From: Elusimicrobiales bacterium
Lineage (GTDB): Bacteria > Elusimicrobiota > Elusimicrobia > Elusimicrobiales > UBA9959
DNA length: 64,000 bases
Direction: 5' to 3'
Assembly: GCA_028688015.1 (NCBI GenBank)
Contig: JAQTZB010000004.1
Location: 62,001 to 126,000, forward strand
Shown here: one piece after another, positions 6,391 through 15,900 of the stretch
Numbering within the stretch: the first letter of the stretch is position 1
Layout of the letters: every line of letters starts with the position of its first letter
Program-made: the position numbers and the translations under genes
The notes under the pieces: generated by a model
What the model saw: the letters and a program-made list of their open reading frames with translations, nothing else
Told to the model about the DNA's origin: nothing
The model's database searches: none

Positions 6391-9033
6391 TTACACCTTC
6401 ACGCGCTTGTCGATGACTTTGCGGATCTTGCCGGTGCGCTGGATGCGCTCTATAGCATTGGGCTTGAGGACCTCGATGACGGGCTTATCCAGCCACTTCA
6501 TGCGCACGCTCTCGTGCAGGTCCTCGCAGTGCCGCTCCAGTTCGCGCCACAGCAGGTCGCCCAGCTCGCCGGCGCGCGCCAGCGCGGCAGGATCCTTGAC
6601 CTCGGCGCGGATGGCCAGCGTGTCGCGGTGGCCCTTCTTGGCTATCGCCACCTGGAAGTTGAAGGAGAGGTCCGGCACCTTGCCGATGGCCTCCTGGATG
6701 TCGTTGACGAACAGATGCGCGCCGCCTACATGGATGCGGTCGTCGCAGCGGCCGAGGATCTCGAACAGGCGCTCACGGCGGCCGCAGGCGCAGGACTTCA
6801 TCAGCCAGCGGCCCAGGTCACCCACGCGGTAGCGGATTATGGGCATGTGCTTCTTGGACAGCCCGGTCACTACCAGCTCGCCTATCTCCCCGTCCTTGAC
6901 GGGACGCAGGGTATCCTGATCAACGAACTCAATGAACTGACTGGAAGTGAACAAGTGGTGGTGGCCCTTCACGCAGTGCGGACACTGAAAGCCCACCACG
7001 CCGGCGTCGGCGGTGGCGTAGCCGGCCGAGCGCACCTTGACTCCGGGGAAGACGCCCTCGAAAAACTTGACCATCTCTTCGCCCACGTATTCTCCTCCGT
7101 AGAAGATATGCTTCAGCGGCACCTTGAATTTGCCCTGGCCGGCCCGGATGAACTCCGCCATCTTCACCAGGAAGGACGGCAGGCCCACCACGGCCGTCAC
7201 CTGGAAATCCTGCAGGTAGCCCGCGATGTTCTCCAGCGGCAGGTTACTGCCTACCGGCACCGAGATGGCCTTGGTGTAGGAAATGGCCTTCTCGACGGAG
7301 AGCCAGCTGGACCAGAGGTTCCCGGCCACGAAGAGGTTGGCTATCACGTCGCCGTCGCCGAGCCCGGCCGCCTCCATGGAATAGGCGAGCGTGCGGCAGG
7401 TGTGGTCGTACTCGTGCTGGTCGTAAAAGACGTATTTAGGCTGCCCGGTGGAGCCGCCGCTGGCGAAAAAGATGCCTCGCTGCACCTTGCTGGTCAGCAG
7501 GTCCGCGCTGTCTGGCGGCGTGTTCTCCAGCACATGGTGCTTCTCCAGGAAGGGCACCTGCCGGAAATCCTCCAGTGAAACTATCCGCGGCACGCCCTTG
7601 AAGTGGCGCCCGTAGAAAGGGCTGCGGCTGCGGGCGTGGTCCACCAGCTCGCTCAGGCGGTCCAGCTGCGAGGGCCGCTCCTCTATGGGCAGCCAGTTCA
7701 CCAGCGACATCATGGGGAAGATCCCGTCGTGCGGCGAGCCGTTGGACTCCTCGAGCATCTTGCCCAGGCGCACCACGCGCGCTATGCCGGCGGGCCCGAG
7801 CGTCTCCATCACCTTCTTGCGCTCTATCGAGCCGCCCACGCCCACGGTCTGGATATAGCCGCGCAGCGGCAATATCAGGTCGCGCACAGCCTCCAGGGTC
7901 TCCACGGTCTTGACGTAGAGCACGCGGTTGAGCGGCGAGACGCGGTAAACCGGGGCCTTCTCATAGATCACCGTCCAGTCGGTTTTGGGGGCCGAACTGA
8001 CGAAAGAAGCGTTGCCCAGCGCGGCGTCCACCCGGGCCAGCTGGCGGGCCTTGTTGATCTCCACCATCTCGTCGGGCGACAGCCTGCCGGGCGGCAGCTC
8101 GGCCGCCAGCTGCGCGAAATGTTTCTTGGCGCAACTCAGGAACTCGGCGGCGTATTCCTTATGTTTTTTGGCCGGCGCTATCAGGTAAAGCGTATGGAGC
8201 GACGAGCAGGCCGCCTGGTCCCACAGCGAGGCGTCCAGCGCGGCGCGGCGGGCCACGTTGTCCATGCCCTCGTGCTTCACGCAGCTCTCGAAGACCACGC
8301 CCACGCTGGTCTTGGGGCCGAAGCCCTCCACGCGCACGTCGATGGGCGCGATCTTCCTGTAGGCCTGCACGGCGTCGTAGCCGCCCCAGACGAACACGGC
8401 GTTGACGTGCTTCAGCGCGGCCTCTTCCAGCCCCTGCGTGCCGCCTTTCCAGCTCAGCACGGCGGCGGACTTGGCCAGCACGCCCTTGGTGTCGACTTCC
8501 TTCAGCGCGTCCATGAAGAGATTGATGAAGTTGGAGCCGGACGAGGAGATCTTTACTATGTTGACGTTCTTGGTCAGGAAACCGATCACCATGGAGTCCA
8601 GGATGCCCAGGAACACGTTGCCCGCGCCCACGTGCAGCACCACACCCTTGGGCATGGCGCGGATAAGGCCCTCGTAGCCGCGGCGCTCCACCGACGCCTC
8701 CAGCGCGTACGGGAGGAACAGCTCCATGTTCAGGCGCTTGTTCAGGGCCTGCTTGCCCAGCAGTTCGGGGATCACGTCCAGGCTCTTCTCAATTACCGGG
8801 GGAGAGAAAGAGATGTGGTCCTTCAGGTGGGCCAGCGCCGCCTTGCGGTAGGGAGTGCCCTTCTCGAAGAGTTTCCCGGCCCGGGCCAGCGTCTCGATGA
8901 TATACTCGCGCGGCACGCTGCGCAGCAGCTCGCGCGCGGCCTGCGCCTGCAGGCCTATCTTCTCAAGCTCAGCCGGGGTCCAGCCGGCCTTGTCGGAGAC
9001 CTTGCCGAATAAATAGGTGTTGTGTATTTTCAT
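6391..9033 (-). CDS. LuxC-like acyl reductase fused to PaaK-like adenylate-forming domain
   Basis: 880 residues in two halves. Residues about 1-440 match LuxC (fatty acyl-CoA/acyl-protein reductase, aldehyde-dehydrogenase-like): an NAD(P)H-binding stretch MPKGVVLHVGAGNVFLG and the acyl-accepting cysteine C276 in DQAACSS. Residues about 455-880 match PaaK-type acid-CoA ligases: RSPFYG near 469, P-loop-like SGGSTGQPK near 525, GEIGELVVTG, RYRVGDLG, a CACG motif, and GRCDDRIHVGG. LuxC would reduce an activated acyl group to an aldehyde; the PaaK half would activate a carboxylic acid as acyl-AMP. ATG 9033 overlaps the luxE-like TGA by 4 bp (ATGA), implying translational coupling. The fusion itself is unusual to me. 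No luciferase is nearby, so the role is not light production. Confidence 0.85.
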   Translation of the reverse strand: MKIHNTYLFGKVSDKAGWTPAELEKIGLQAQAARELLRSVPREYIIETLARAGKLFEKGTPYRKAALAHLKDHISFSPPVIEKSLDVIPELLGKQALNKRLNMELFLPYALEASVERRGYEGLIRAMPKGVVLHVGAGNVFLGILDSMVIGFLTKNVNIVKISSSGSNFINLFMDALKEVDTKGVLAKSAAVLSWKGGTQGLEEAALKHVNAVFVWGGYDAVQAYRKIAPIDVRVEGFGPKTSVGVVFESCVKHEGMDNVARRAALDASLWDQAACSSLHTLYLIAPAKKHKEYAAEFLSCAKKHFAQLAAELPPGRLSPDEMVEINKARQLARVDAALGNASFVSSAPKTDWTVIYEKAPVYRVSPLNRVLYVKTVETLEAVRDLILPLRGYIQTVGVGGSIERKKVMETLGPAGIARVVRLGKMLEESNGSPHDGIFPMMSLVNWLPIEERPSQLDRLSELVDHARSRSPFYGRHFKGVPRIVSLEDFRQVPFLEKHHVLENTPPDSADLLTSKVQRGIFFASGGSTGQPKYVFYDQHEYDHTCRTLAYSMEAAGLGDGDVIANLFVAGNLWSSWLSVEKAISYTKAISVPVGSNLPLENIAGYLQDFQVTAVVGLPSFLVKMAEFIRAGQGKFKVPLKHIFYGGEYVGEEMVKFFEGVFPGVKVRSAGYATADAGVVGFQCPHCVKGHHHLFTSSQFIEFVDQDTLRPVKDGEIGELVVTGLSKKHMPIIRYRVGDLGRWLMKSCACGRRERLFEILGRCDDRIHVGGAHLFVNDIQEAIGKVPDLSFNFQVAIAKKGHRDTLAIRAEVKDPAALARAGELGDLLWRELERHCEDLHESVRMKWLDKPVIEVLKPNAIERIQRTGKIRKVIDKRVKV

Positions 9034-10199
9034 AGCATCGTCGACGCGGAGATGGCACAGCCCTTTAGTTTTGTAACTCCGGCGCGGCCCTTGATCTCCA
9101 GCACCGGGCCCGGCAGGCCGCAGGCGCACTTGGGGCGCACCAGGCCGAAATCGGACGAGAGCACCGACAGCGACGGGTAGCTGGCCAGGTAAGGCGTGAT
9201 GAACTGCAGCAGCCCGGTCTCGCCGAAGCCCAGCGGCTCGAGCGTGCCGGGGTGGCGCGCGATCACGCGGCCGTAATTGGGGATATGGAAGTTGCCCAGC
9301 CGGCAGTCCACGTACGGCACGCCGTGCTCCACCATGCCGAACAGGTCGCGCACATTGGCCACGGGCACGCCCAGGTTGTCGGCGAGGATGCGGCGGTACA
9401 CCTGCTTGTCCAGCGCCTCGTCGGCCAGGGTCTTCCAGCCGCCGCCGGTGACCACGGAGGACTCCTTATTCAGGCGGGGATAGCGCCCGTAGCGCTTCTT
9501 GAATTCCTCGGTCAATTTCAGCGCGAAGGCCGGGAAACCCACCAGCCGCACCAGCGAGCCCGCGGCCTCGAAGCGCTTCAGCGCTTCCACCGCGCCGTCT
9601 ATGTCGAAATAGAAATCCTTCTTCTCTTTGCTCCAACGGAAGGTGTAGAAGATCTCCCCTTTCTTGGTGAAGCCGGTGAGCAGTTTGTCCGTCCAGGCGG
9701 TGCCCAGGTCTTTGGCCACCTCGGGGTCGTAGGTGAAACAGATATAATCGTGGGCGCGTTCCAGGTCCGTCAGGCCCAGCCCCTCGAAAACTTTCCAGGC
9801 CATGCGGCGCACCCGCATCAGCGAGCCCTTGTCCAGCTGCATGCGGGAGCGCTGTCCCGACGTGCCGCTGGACTTGAGTTCAAGCGCTATCTGGGAATAA
9901 GGCAGCGTGGTCAGGTCGCGCTCCTTCAGCGCGGCCACGAACAGGAACGGGATCTTCGCCACGTCCCGCTCGGTCTTCACCGAGGCCGGGGAGAACTTCT
10001 CGGCCCTGTAGAGCGCCTTCAGCACGGGCGCGCGGCGCCCCTGGAAGTCCAGCGCGGCGCGCATGGCGGCCAGGAAGGCGCGCGAGGTTTTGGGCGAGTA
10101 GTCGAAGGCCGCCGTCTCGAACAGCGCGTCCATAGGGGCGCGGCTCTTCAGCGGCTTGTAAAAGGGCGGCAGCTTGTCTTCTACTGAAAGGTCGGCCAC
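9030..10199 (-). CDS. LuxE-like acyl-protein synthetase
   Basis: 389 residues, close to Vibrio LuxE (about 370-380). LuxE activates a fatty acid with ATP and carries it on a C-terminal cysteine before passing it to LuxC. Visible here: ALELKSSGTSGQRSRM (adenylation loop), VTGGGWK, DLFGMVEHG, and a C-terminal LKGCAISAS in which C381 is the likely acyl carrier. A CxC pair (CACG) precedes it. The start is GTG 10199, supported by an AGGGGGAG Shine-Dalgarno in the 10-bp gap after the GNAT gene. It is the middle gene of a three-gene unit and would deliver acyl groups to the LuxC half of the next product. Confidence 0.85.
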   Translation of the reverse strand: MADLSVEDKLPPFYKPLKSRAPMDALFETAAFDYSPKTSRAFLAAMRAALDFQGRRAPVLKALYRAEKFSPASVKTERDVAKIPFLFVAALKERDLTTLPYSQIALELKSSGTSGQRSRMQLDKGSLMRVRRMAWKVFEGLGLTDLERAHDYICFTYDPEVAKDLGTAWTDKLLTGFTKKGEIFYTFRWSKEKKDFYFDIDGAVEALKRFEAAGSLVRLVGFPAFALKLTEEFKKRYGRYPRLNKESSVVTGGGWKTLADEALDKQVYRRILADNLGVPVANVRDLFGMVEHGVPYVDCRLGNFHIPNYGRVIARHPGTLEPLGFGETGLLQFITPYLASYPSLSVLSSDFGLVRPKCACGLPGPVLEIKGRAGVTKLKGCAISASTML

Positions 10200-10209
10200 G
10201 GGTCTCCCC

Positions 10210-11409
10210 CTATTTCTGCTCGGTCTCGAACACCAGCTCTATGTAGTTCTCGCGCCAGAGCTTCAGGTATTCCTTCAGGAAGTTCCGGTAGAGCGAGATG
10301 ATCTTGACGTTGCGGAAGTCCAGGATGTCGAAAGTGCGCGAGAACACCACGCAGTCGTAGCGCTTGTCCTCCATGCGCTTGGCGCAAGGGAAGTAGGCGC
10401 TGGGGATAAAGCGCGCGTCCAGCGCGTCGCGCTGCAGCTCCGGCGAGTAGGCCTCGATGATGACCTCGACGTAGGCCATGTCCAGCTGGCTGACCTTCTG
10501 CGCCACGCTCTCGAGCACCACGGCGAAGCTTTTCTCGTTGGTCACCCCGCCGACCACCACGCTGTACTTGTCCTTCTGACTGTAGGTCAGGTAAACCTCG
10601 GTGCCCTGGTCAGGGGTGATCAGGATCAGGTTGGGCTCATGAAAAGGCATGAAGATGCGCTCGAAGAAGCTGTTGCTCCTGGTCTTCTTCCAGCGGTTCT
10701 TGATGAACTCCGTCGCGGTGATGGTCTCGAAGTTCAGCAGCGGTATTTTCTGCTTGTGGTCGCTGTACATTCCCCGCACGTCGCTCACCTGCGCGGGCTC
10801 CAGGGCCTTCACCTGGCCGCGCACTATCTCGTAGAAAGGCGCTATCTCGGGAATGATGACGGGCGTGGTCCGGCGGCGCTGCATGGCCCGCTCGGTGAAG
10901 TAGCCGGTCAGGCAATGCGTCTCGTTGTCGTGCACCTTGTGGGTGTTGGGGAAGATGCCCAGCTTGATGAAGCCCAGACTCTCGGTCAGCTTCTGCGGGG
11001 CGTGATTGGCGGTGCGGGTGGTGGCGTAAACCAGGTCCACGAGGTCCTTGGTTATCGTAATGTCGTCGAGCACCAGTTTCATCATGGTGAAGGCCAGGTC
11101 GTGCTTGCGGAACTCCTGGCTGACCACGGCGCCGAAGGCCTTGGAATTGCGGTAGAACAGGTCCACGGCGTAGACCAGGCTGCCGATGATGCGGCCCTGG
11201 CATTCGGCCACCAGCCAGTAATACTCGTCGTCCTCTATGGCTCGGCGCATCTTGTCTTTGTCGGCGATGATCGGGATCGGGTAGGAAGCGCCGTAGACTT
11301 CCGCGTACAGCATCTGTATGCGGCGCATGTCGGTAACCCGGGCCAGCCGGATGTTGATATCCTGCTTGCCTTCGGTTTTTATGATCTTTTCTATTTTTTT
11401 GAGCGCCAT
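10210..11409 (-). CDS. GNAT-family N-acyltransferase-like protein
   Basis: 399 residues. The N-terminal 170 residues carry a GNAT fold pattern: INIRLARVTDMRRIQMLYAE, YYWLVAECQGRIIGSLVYAV, then a segment ending LTESLGFIKLGIFP in which an Asn/Leu-Gly-Phe turn is typical of motif B. Residues 180-399 are a second region rich in beta strands (EVYLTYSQKDKYSVVVGGV, YVEVIIEAYSPELQRDALDA) that could be another GNAT-like half. It is the first gene of the luxE-luxC-like unit, so it may transfer an acyl group made or processed by those enzymes. ATG 11409 has no Shine-Dalgarno but has TATATT at -13 to -8, suggesting a leaderless mRNA. An in-frame GTG at 11475 is possible but runs through that promoter-like sequence. 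Confidence 0.7.
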   Translation of the reverse strand: MALKKIEKIIKTEGKQDINIRLARVTDMRRIQMLYAEVYGASYPIPIIADKDKMRRAIEDDEYYWLVAECQGRIIGSLVYAVDLFYRNSKAFGAVVSQEFRKHDLAFTMMKLVLDDITITKDLVDLVYATTRTANHAPQKLTESLGFIKLGIFPNTHKVHDNETHCLTGYFTERAMQRRRTTPVIIPEIAPFYEIVRGQVKALEPAQVSDVRGMYSDHKQKIPLLNFETITATEFIKNRWKKTRSNSFFERIFMPFHEPNLILITPDQGTEVYLTYSQKDKYSVVVGGVTNEKSFAVVLESVAQKVSQLDMAYVEVIIEAYSPELQRDALDARFIPSAYFPCAKRMEDKRYDCVVFSRTFDILDFRNVKIISLYRNFLKEYLKLWRENYIELVFETEQK

Positions 11410-11416
11410 ATAATAT

Positions 11417-11422
11417 AATATA
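11417..11422 (-). promoter_or_regulatory. -10-like box of the GNAT-luxE-luxC cluster
   Basis: TATATT read on the minus strand lies at -13 to -8 from ATG 11409 within an AT-rich island. There is no Shine-Dalgarno between box and ATG, consistent with a leaderless transcript. Confidence 0.5.
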
Positions 11423-11480
11423 GTAAAAATCAGGGGCGTTCCGTAATGACTCCGGTCAGCAGGCCCCTGCGGCACAAATA

Positions 11481-12386
11481 ATGAAAAAAAACCTACTTTT
11501 ACTGATCTTGGCGGCGGGCCTGTCCGGCTGCGCCTCCTTCAACTCCGGCGACATACTGGTAGAGAGGGAAACCGCCCGCGCTATGCTCGACGACAAGGAG
11601 CTGGTGCCGTTCGCGGCGCTGGAGGTCTCCTGGCAGAACTTCCCCTACCGGGCGGCCACCGATTCCATAGGCGAGGGCTCCATCACCAACCCCAAGAAGC
11701 TCAAGCCGGTGCAGGTGAACGCCGAGGACGCCGACGCTTTCGCCCGCAGGGCGCGCGATATCTTCGCCAAGGCCGGCCTCTATGACCGGGCGCGCGGGCG
11801 GGGTACGCTGCGCCTGGAACTAACCAGCTTCGGCCGCTGGACCTACTCCGACCTGTGGCGCTCCTTCCTGGTAGACACCGGCTTTATCTTCATCCTGCCC
11901 GCCTCGCTGCACGTCAACTACTACCTTACCGCGGATTTCGCCGCCGCACCGGGCCCGGTGCGGGTGGAGACGGAGGCCCGCAACAAGACCACCTTCCACC
12001 TGTTCATGGCCCCGCTCTACCCTTTCCTCTCTCCGGGATCGCGCGAAAAAGGCCTGCTCAAGCAGATGTTGTGGCGCTCCGCCACCGACGTCTACGCCAG
12101 GCTGAAGGCGGCCGGGCCCGCCGCGGACCTGCCGCCCAAGCAGGCGCCCAAGGACGAGAAGCCCCCGCTGGGCGGGCCCCCGGTGCAGCCGGACCGCACC
12201 TGGCTGCCCGGCGAGCTCCCCGCCGCCGGGGAAGCTCCCGTTCCTGCCCCTGTAAAACCGGACCAGACCTGGGCCGTGGGCCAGCCGCTGCCTGCGGAAG
12301 TGCAGCCCGCCCCCGCGCCGCAGCCCCAGGCCGCGCCCGCCCCCGCCGCCGCGCCGCCCGCGGCCGACGAGACCCCGGACGATTGA
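11481..12386 (+). CDS. Lipoprotein of unknown function with Pro/Ala-rich tail
   Basis: 301 residues. MKKNLLLLILAAGLSGCASF is a textbook lipoprotein signal with lipobox LSGC (Cys 17). A folded domain of about 190 residues (LRLELTSFGRWTYSDLWRSF, TGFIFILPASLHVNYYLTADF) follows. From about residue 200 to the end the sequence is Pro/Ala/Gln-rich and contains two similar PDxTW motifs (PDRTWLPGE, PDQTWAVGQ). The tail may span the periplasm or bind the cell wall. It is divergent from the GNAT gene across a 71-bp AT-rich promoter region and ends at a strong terminator. The family is not recognised. Confidence 0.75.
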   Translation: MKKNLLLLILAAGLSGCASFNSGDILVERETARAMLDDKELVPFAALEVSWQNFPYRAATDSIGEGSITNPKKLKPVQVNAEDADAFARRARDIFAKAGLYDRARGRGTLRLELTSFGRWTYSDLWRSFLVDTGFIFILPASLHVNYYLTADFAAAPGPVRVETEARNKTTFHLFMAPLYPFLSPGSREKGLLKQMLWRSATDVYARLKAAGPAADLPPKQAPKDEKPPLGGPPVQPDRTWLPGELPAAGEAPVPAPVKPDQTWAVGQPLPAEVQPAPAPQPQAAPAPAAAPPAADETPDD

Positions 12387-12407
12387 CCCCCCCCCTTAAC
12401 CGCCAAT

Positions 12408-12435
12408 AAAAAACCCCGCCGAAGCGGGGTTTTTT
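12408..12435. terminator. Bidirectional intrinsic terminator
   Basis: AAAAAACCCCGC, tetraloop CGAA, GCGGGGTTTTTT. It is a perfect 12-bp arm between convergent genes ending at 12386 and 12451. Confidence 0.9.
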
Positions 12436-12450
12436 ATCGGCTTACGGGCC

Positions 12451-12978
12451 TCAGTTAGAGCCCTTGGACTCAGGCTTGGCCTCGGGCTTGGCTTCGGGCT
12501 TGGCTTCGGGCTTGGCTTCGGGCTTGGCTTCGGCCTTATCCGCCGCGGGCTTGGCCTCTTCGGCGGGCTTGGCCTCGGGCTCGGGCAGGTTGCCCAGCGC
12601 GTCCTTGGCGTCCTGCGCGAAGAAGCTCTCCGGGTTGTCCTTCAGGAACTGCTTCAGGGCGGAGCGGCCGCCCTCGGTGTCGCCGCCGACCACCAGTTCC
12701 ACGGCCGCTGTCAACTGCTTCTGCTCTTCGGCCAGCCTTTTCTCGGCTTTCTCGGAGACGCCGCCCTTCCAGTAGAGCGCGTTGGCGTCATCGCCCTTTT
12801 TGGCGCCGCGCACGGCCGCCACGGAGCTCACGCGGGTCTTGGACTCCAGCTTTTTGGAGATCTTGGCCTTTAGCCCCCTGAGCATGTCGTTATACCAGCC
12901 TTTCCAGTTCTTGCCTTCTTCGGCCCGCAGCGTGCCCGCCGCGAAGACCAGCGCCAGCACTATCAATAATTTTTTCAT
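12451..12978 (-). CDS. Small exported protein with EAKP-repeat tail
   Basis: 175 residues. A signal peptide (MKKLLIVLALVFAAGTLRAE) is followed by a charged helical domain (KNWKGWYNDMLRGLKAKISK, KRLAEEQKQLTAAVELVVGG) with a short TPR-like helix pair (GRSALKQFLKDNPESFFAQD). The last 45 residues are Glu/Ala/Lys/Pro repeats (EAKPEAKP...). Such tails often extend through the periplasm or peptidoglycan. GGAGGAT lies 8 nt before ATG 12978. It starts 19 bp after the large NHL/TPR protein and is probably co-transcribed and functionally linked with it. No specific family is recognised. Confidence 0.75.
   Translation of the reverse strand: MKKLLIVLALVFAAGTLRAEEGKNWKGWYNDMLRGLKAKISKKLESKTRVSSVAAVRGAKKGDDANALYWKGGVSEKAEKRLAEEQKQLTAAVELVVGGDTEGGRSALKQFLKDNPESFFAQDAKDALGNLPEPEAKPAEEAKPAADKAEAKPEAKPEAKPEAKPEAKPESKGSN
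12474..12535 (-). repeat. Tandem 12-bp coding repeat (EAKP)
   Basis: About five near-identical 12-bp units of the form GCTTCGGGCTTG on the plus strand, encoding EAKP on the minus strand. Near identity at the DNA level implies recent slippage expansion, so the tail length is likely to vary between strains. Confidence 0.85.
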
Positions 12979-12997
12979 ACCAGTATCCTCCGTAACC

Positions 12998-15900
12998 CTA
13001 CTTGGACAGCATCTTGGCCATATCGCCAAGCCCCTCTTCCAGCTTTACGGCCTTGTCGGCGAACATCTTCACGTCGTCCTTCTTGCCCAGCTTGGCGGAC
13101 ACCCGGGCCAGGTTCAGCCAGACCTGCCCGTCGAAAGGATCGGCCTTGGTCGCCTTGAAGTAGAACTCCTTCGCCTCGTCGTATTTGCCTTCGGTGAAGC
13201 GCAGGTTGCCCATGTTGTTCAGCGCGGCCGCGTTGAACGGCTCCTTCGCCAGGACCTTGCCGAAACACCCGGACGCCTCGCTGTAAGCCTTGTATTCGGC
13301 GTGGTAGATACCCAGCGTCAGGTTGGCCTCTATATCGTCGGGGGTTTCCCTCAGGATATTGCCGTAGTACCGCTTCAGATGGTCGTAGCGGGCGGCAGTC
13401 AGGGCGGCGATGGCGTCCTTGACGCGGGCGGTCAGGCCGGCCGAAACGTATTTATCCGTTTCGGTATCCGGCAGGGTGACCGGCTCGAACTCGTCGCGCG
13501 CGGTGCGCACGTCCACCACCTTCACGTCGGCCGCCGATTTGCGGTACAGGTCGGCCTCGTACACGATGGCGTCGTAGAAGCTCTTGCCCACCATGGTTAC
13601 CTCGACGCCCACCCAGAAGGTATTGTTGTACTTGATCAGGGATTCCTCGGGCAGGCCGACCGCGTTGGCGTCGGTCTCGCCGGTGTCGAACATCACAGCG
13701 ATGTGGCCGGGGTAATCCAGCAGCGCAGCGTGCAGGCCGGCCGACTCGAACAGCGTGGCGAACAGGGCGGTCAGGTCGTCGCAGTCGCCGCTCTTAAGCT
13801 TCAGCGTCTTGCGCGGGAACTGCACAGTGTCGAGCGCCAGACTCGCCGTGGACTTGACCGAGGCGTAGGAACTCACCGGGTCGGCCTGGTAGCCGACGCC
13901 GAGGTCGCCCAGTGCTTCCCAGAACAGCAGGCCCGTCAGCAGCTTCCCGTTGACATTCTCTCCGGCGTCTCCGATCTTCTTCTCCTCGCCCTGCGCGAAC
14001 GCCTTGAATTCCCCGACGGGGGTATCCTTGACGGTTATGAAGTTGGCCAGCCGCGCCGTGTTGTCCCAGACTATCGCGTCCCTGGAGAGCACCTTCATCG
14101 GCTTGTTCATCGTGAAGGTCTTTTCCTCGCCGTCCTTGTAGTAGGTCAGCGTCATCTTGCACTGGATCGGGGTGTCCTCGGTGATGTTGAGCACGCGGTT
14201 GCTGAACGTGGCGTAGACCGGGACTTCGACCCTGGCGCCGGCTTTCACGTCGCCCACTTCGTTGCTGCTGGCAGATTCCATGATCTCGCTGGAGAAGAAG
14301 GAGAGGACCACGTTGGAGAAGTCGCTGTCGGTGTTGTTCTGCACCGTCACGACGCCGATGGGCTTTTTCTTCTCCGACAGTGAGCTGTGCTGCTTGTAGT
14401 TGGCCGAGAAGATGTACTCCAGCTTGGGGGCTATGATCTCCAGCGGGGCGGCGTTCTTGCGCGGGCCCGCGGGCTCGGCGGAGGCCGCGGCGGCGGGAGC
14501 CGGCGCGGCGGGGCCCTTATAATCCGCTTCCACGGGCGCGGAGAGACCGCCCTGGATGCCGCTGACGGACACACCGGCGGCGGCGTAATAATACTTGGTA
14601 TTGGGGGCCGGCGGGGCGTCCTCGAAGGCCGCTTCCTTCGGGGCGGCTATCTCCACAAGGTCGCCGGGGCTGGTGCCGCGGAAAACCTTGAAACCGCTGG
14701 TCCAGGCGTTGGTCTTGGCCTGCCAGGAAAGCTTCACGCTCTTTTCGCCCGCGACGGCCGCGACCGCGGCCGGCGCCTCGGGCAGGTAGCTGATGTCGAA
14801 AGCCACCAGGCGGCCGGTCTCCAGGTCGGAGATGTAAACCTTGTCGTTGCGGAAAGCCAGGAACTGCGGCGCCCACAGCTCGCGCTCGCCGCGGCCCTTG
14901 GCGAAGAAGCTGGCCGTGAAGGCGCCGTTCTCGTCGAAGATCTTGACGTTGAACGCGCCCTTGTCGAGGATGTAGAAGAAGCCCTTGCCGTCGGTGGACA
15001 GCGAGGCCGGCTCCCGCAGCGCGCCCGAGTCGTCCCACAGGCGCAGGAACTTGCCCATCGCGTCGGTGACTATGACTTTCTTGAGCACGGAGTCCAGGAT
15101 ATAGACGTTCTTGTTCTCATCGCAGGCAACCGCCACCGGGCTCATCAGCGTGATATTGCCGATCTGGGGGCCTTTCGCGAACATGAACATGCCGTCGCCG
15201 GTGAAGGCCTTCAGCATCTTGTTCTTGGTGTCGGCCACGTAGATATTGCCCTTGGAGTTGACCGCCACGCCGGAGGGGGCGCGGAACTGGCCCTCCCCGG
15301 AGCCGCTCTCACCGAACATATTGTTGTAAGTGCCGTCGGGATTAAAGATCTGGATCCTGTCGTTGCCGGTATCGGCCACGTAGATCAGCCCCTTGGAGTC
15401 CACAAAAATATCCCTGGGAGCGCGCACCTGGCCCTGCAGCTTGCCTTCCTTGACCAGCGTTTTCTTGGAAGTTCCCTCTATCAGGGCGAGCTCCTTCGCC
15501 TCCGGCAGCCAGGCCACGACCTTGCCGTCCGGGGTAACCGTGAACACGTCGGCCTTGTAATTCATTTTGGCCACGGGGCCCTTCACCGCGAAGCGGTCCA
15601 GCAGCGTGGCCTGAGACAGTTCGGGGGAGCCCTCGCCGGCCCCTTCAACTTTGAGCAGCACCACTTTCTTGTTCTCCTCGTCGCAGAGGTAGAAGACTCC
15701 GTCGGCGCTGATGGCGATGTCGCGCAGGTTCTTGAATTCGCTCTTGCCCTTGCCCTTGGTGCCGAACTTGGCTACTTCGACACCGGCCTCGTTGAGCTCG
15801 TAAACCTTGCCTTCCTTGGAATTGATAACGTAGAGGAAGCCGAACTTGTCCACGGCCACGCCGTTGTTGGCCATCGGGTACTCTTTCAGCAGCTTGCCGG

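Noticed and set aside
6391-11409. Bioluminescence (lux) operon
   Set aside because: LuxC- and LuxE-like proteins are present, but there is no LuxA/LuxB luciferase, LuxD or flavin reductase nearby, so light production is not supported.
12474-12535. Short regularly spaced repeats, possible CRISPR array
   Set aside because: The 12-bp units are contiguous without spacers, in frame, and encode EAKP within a secreted protein.
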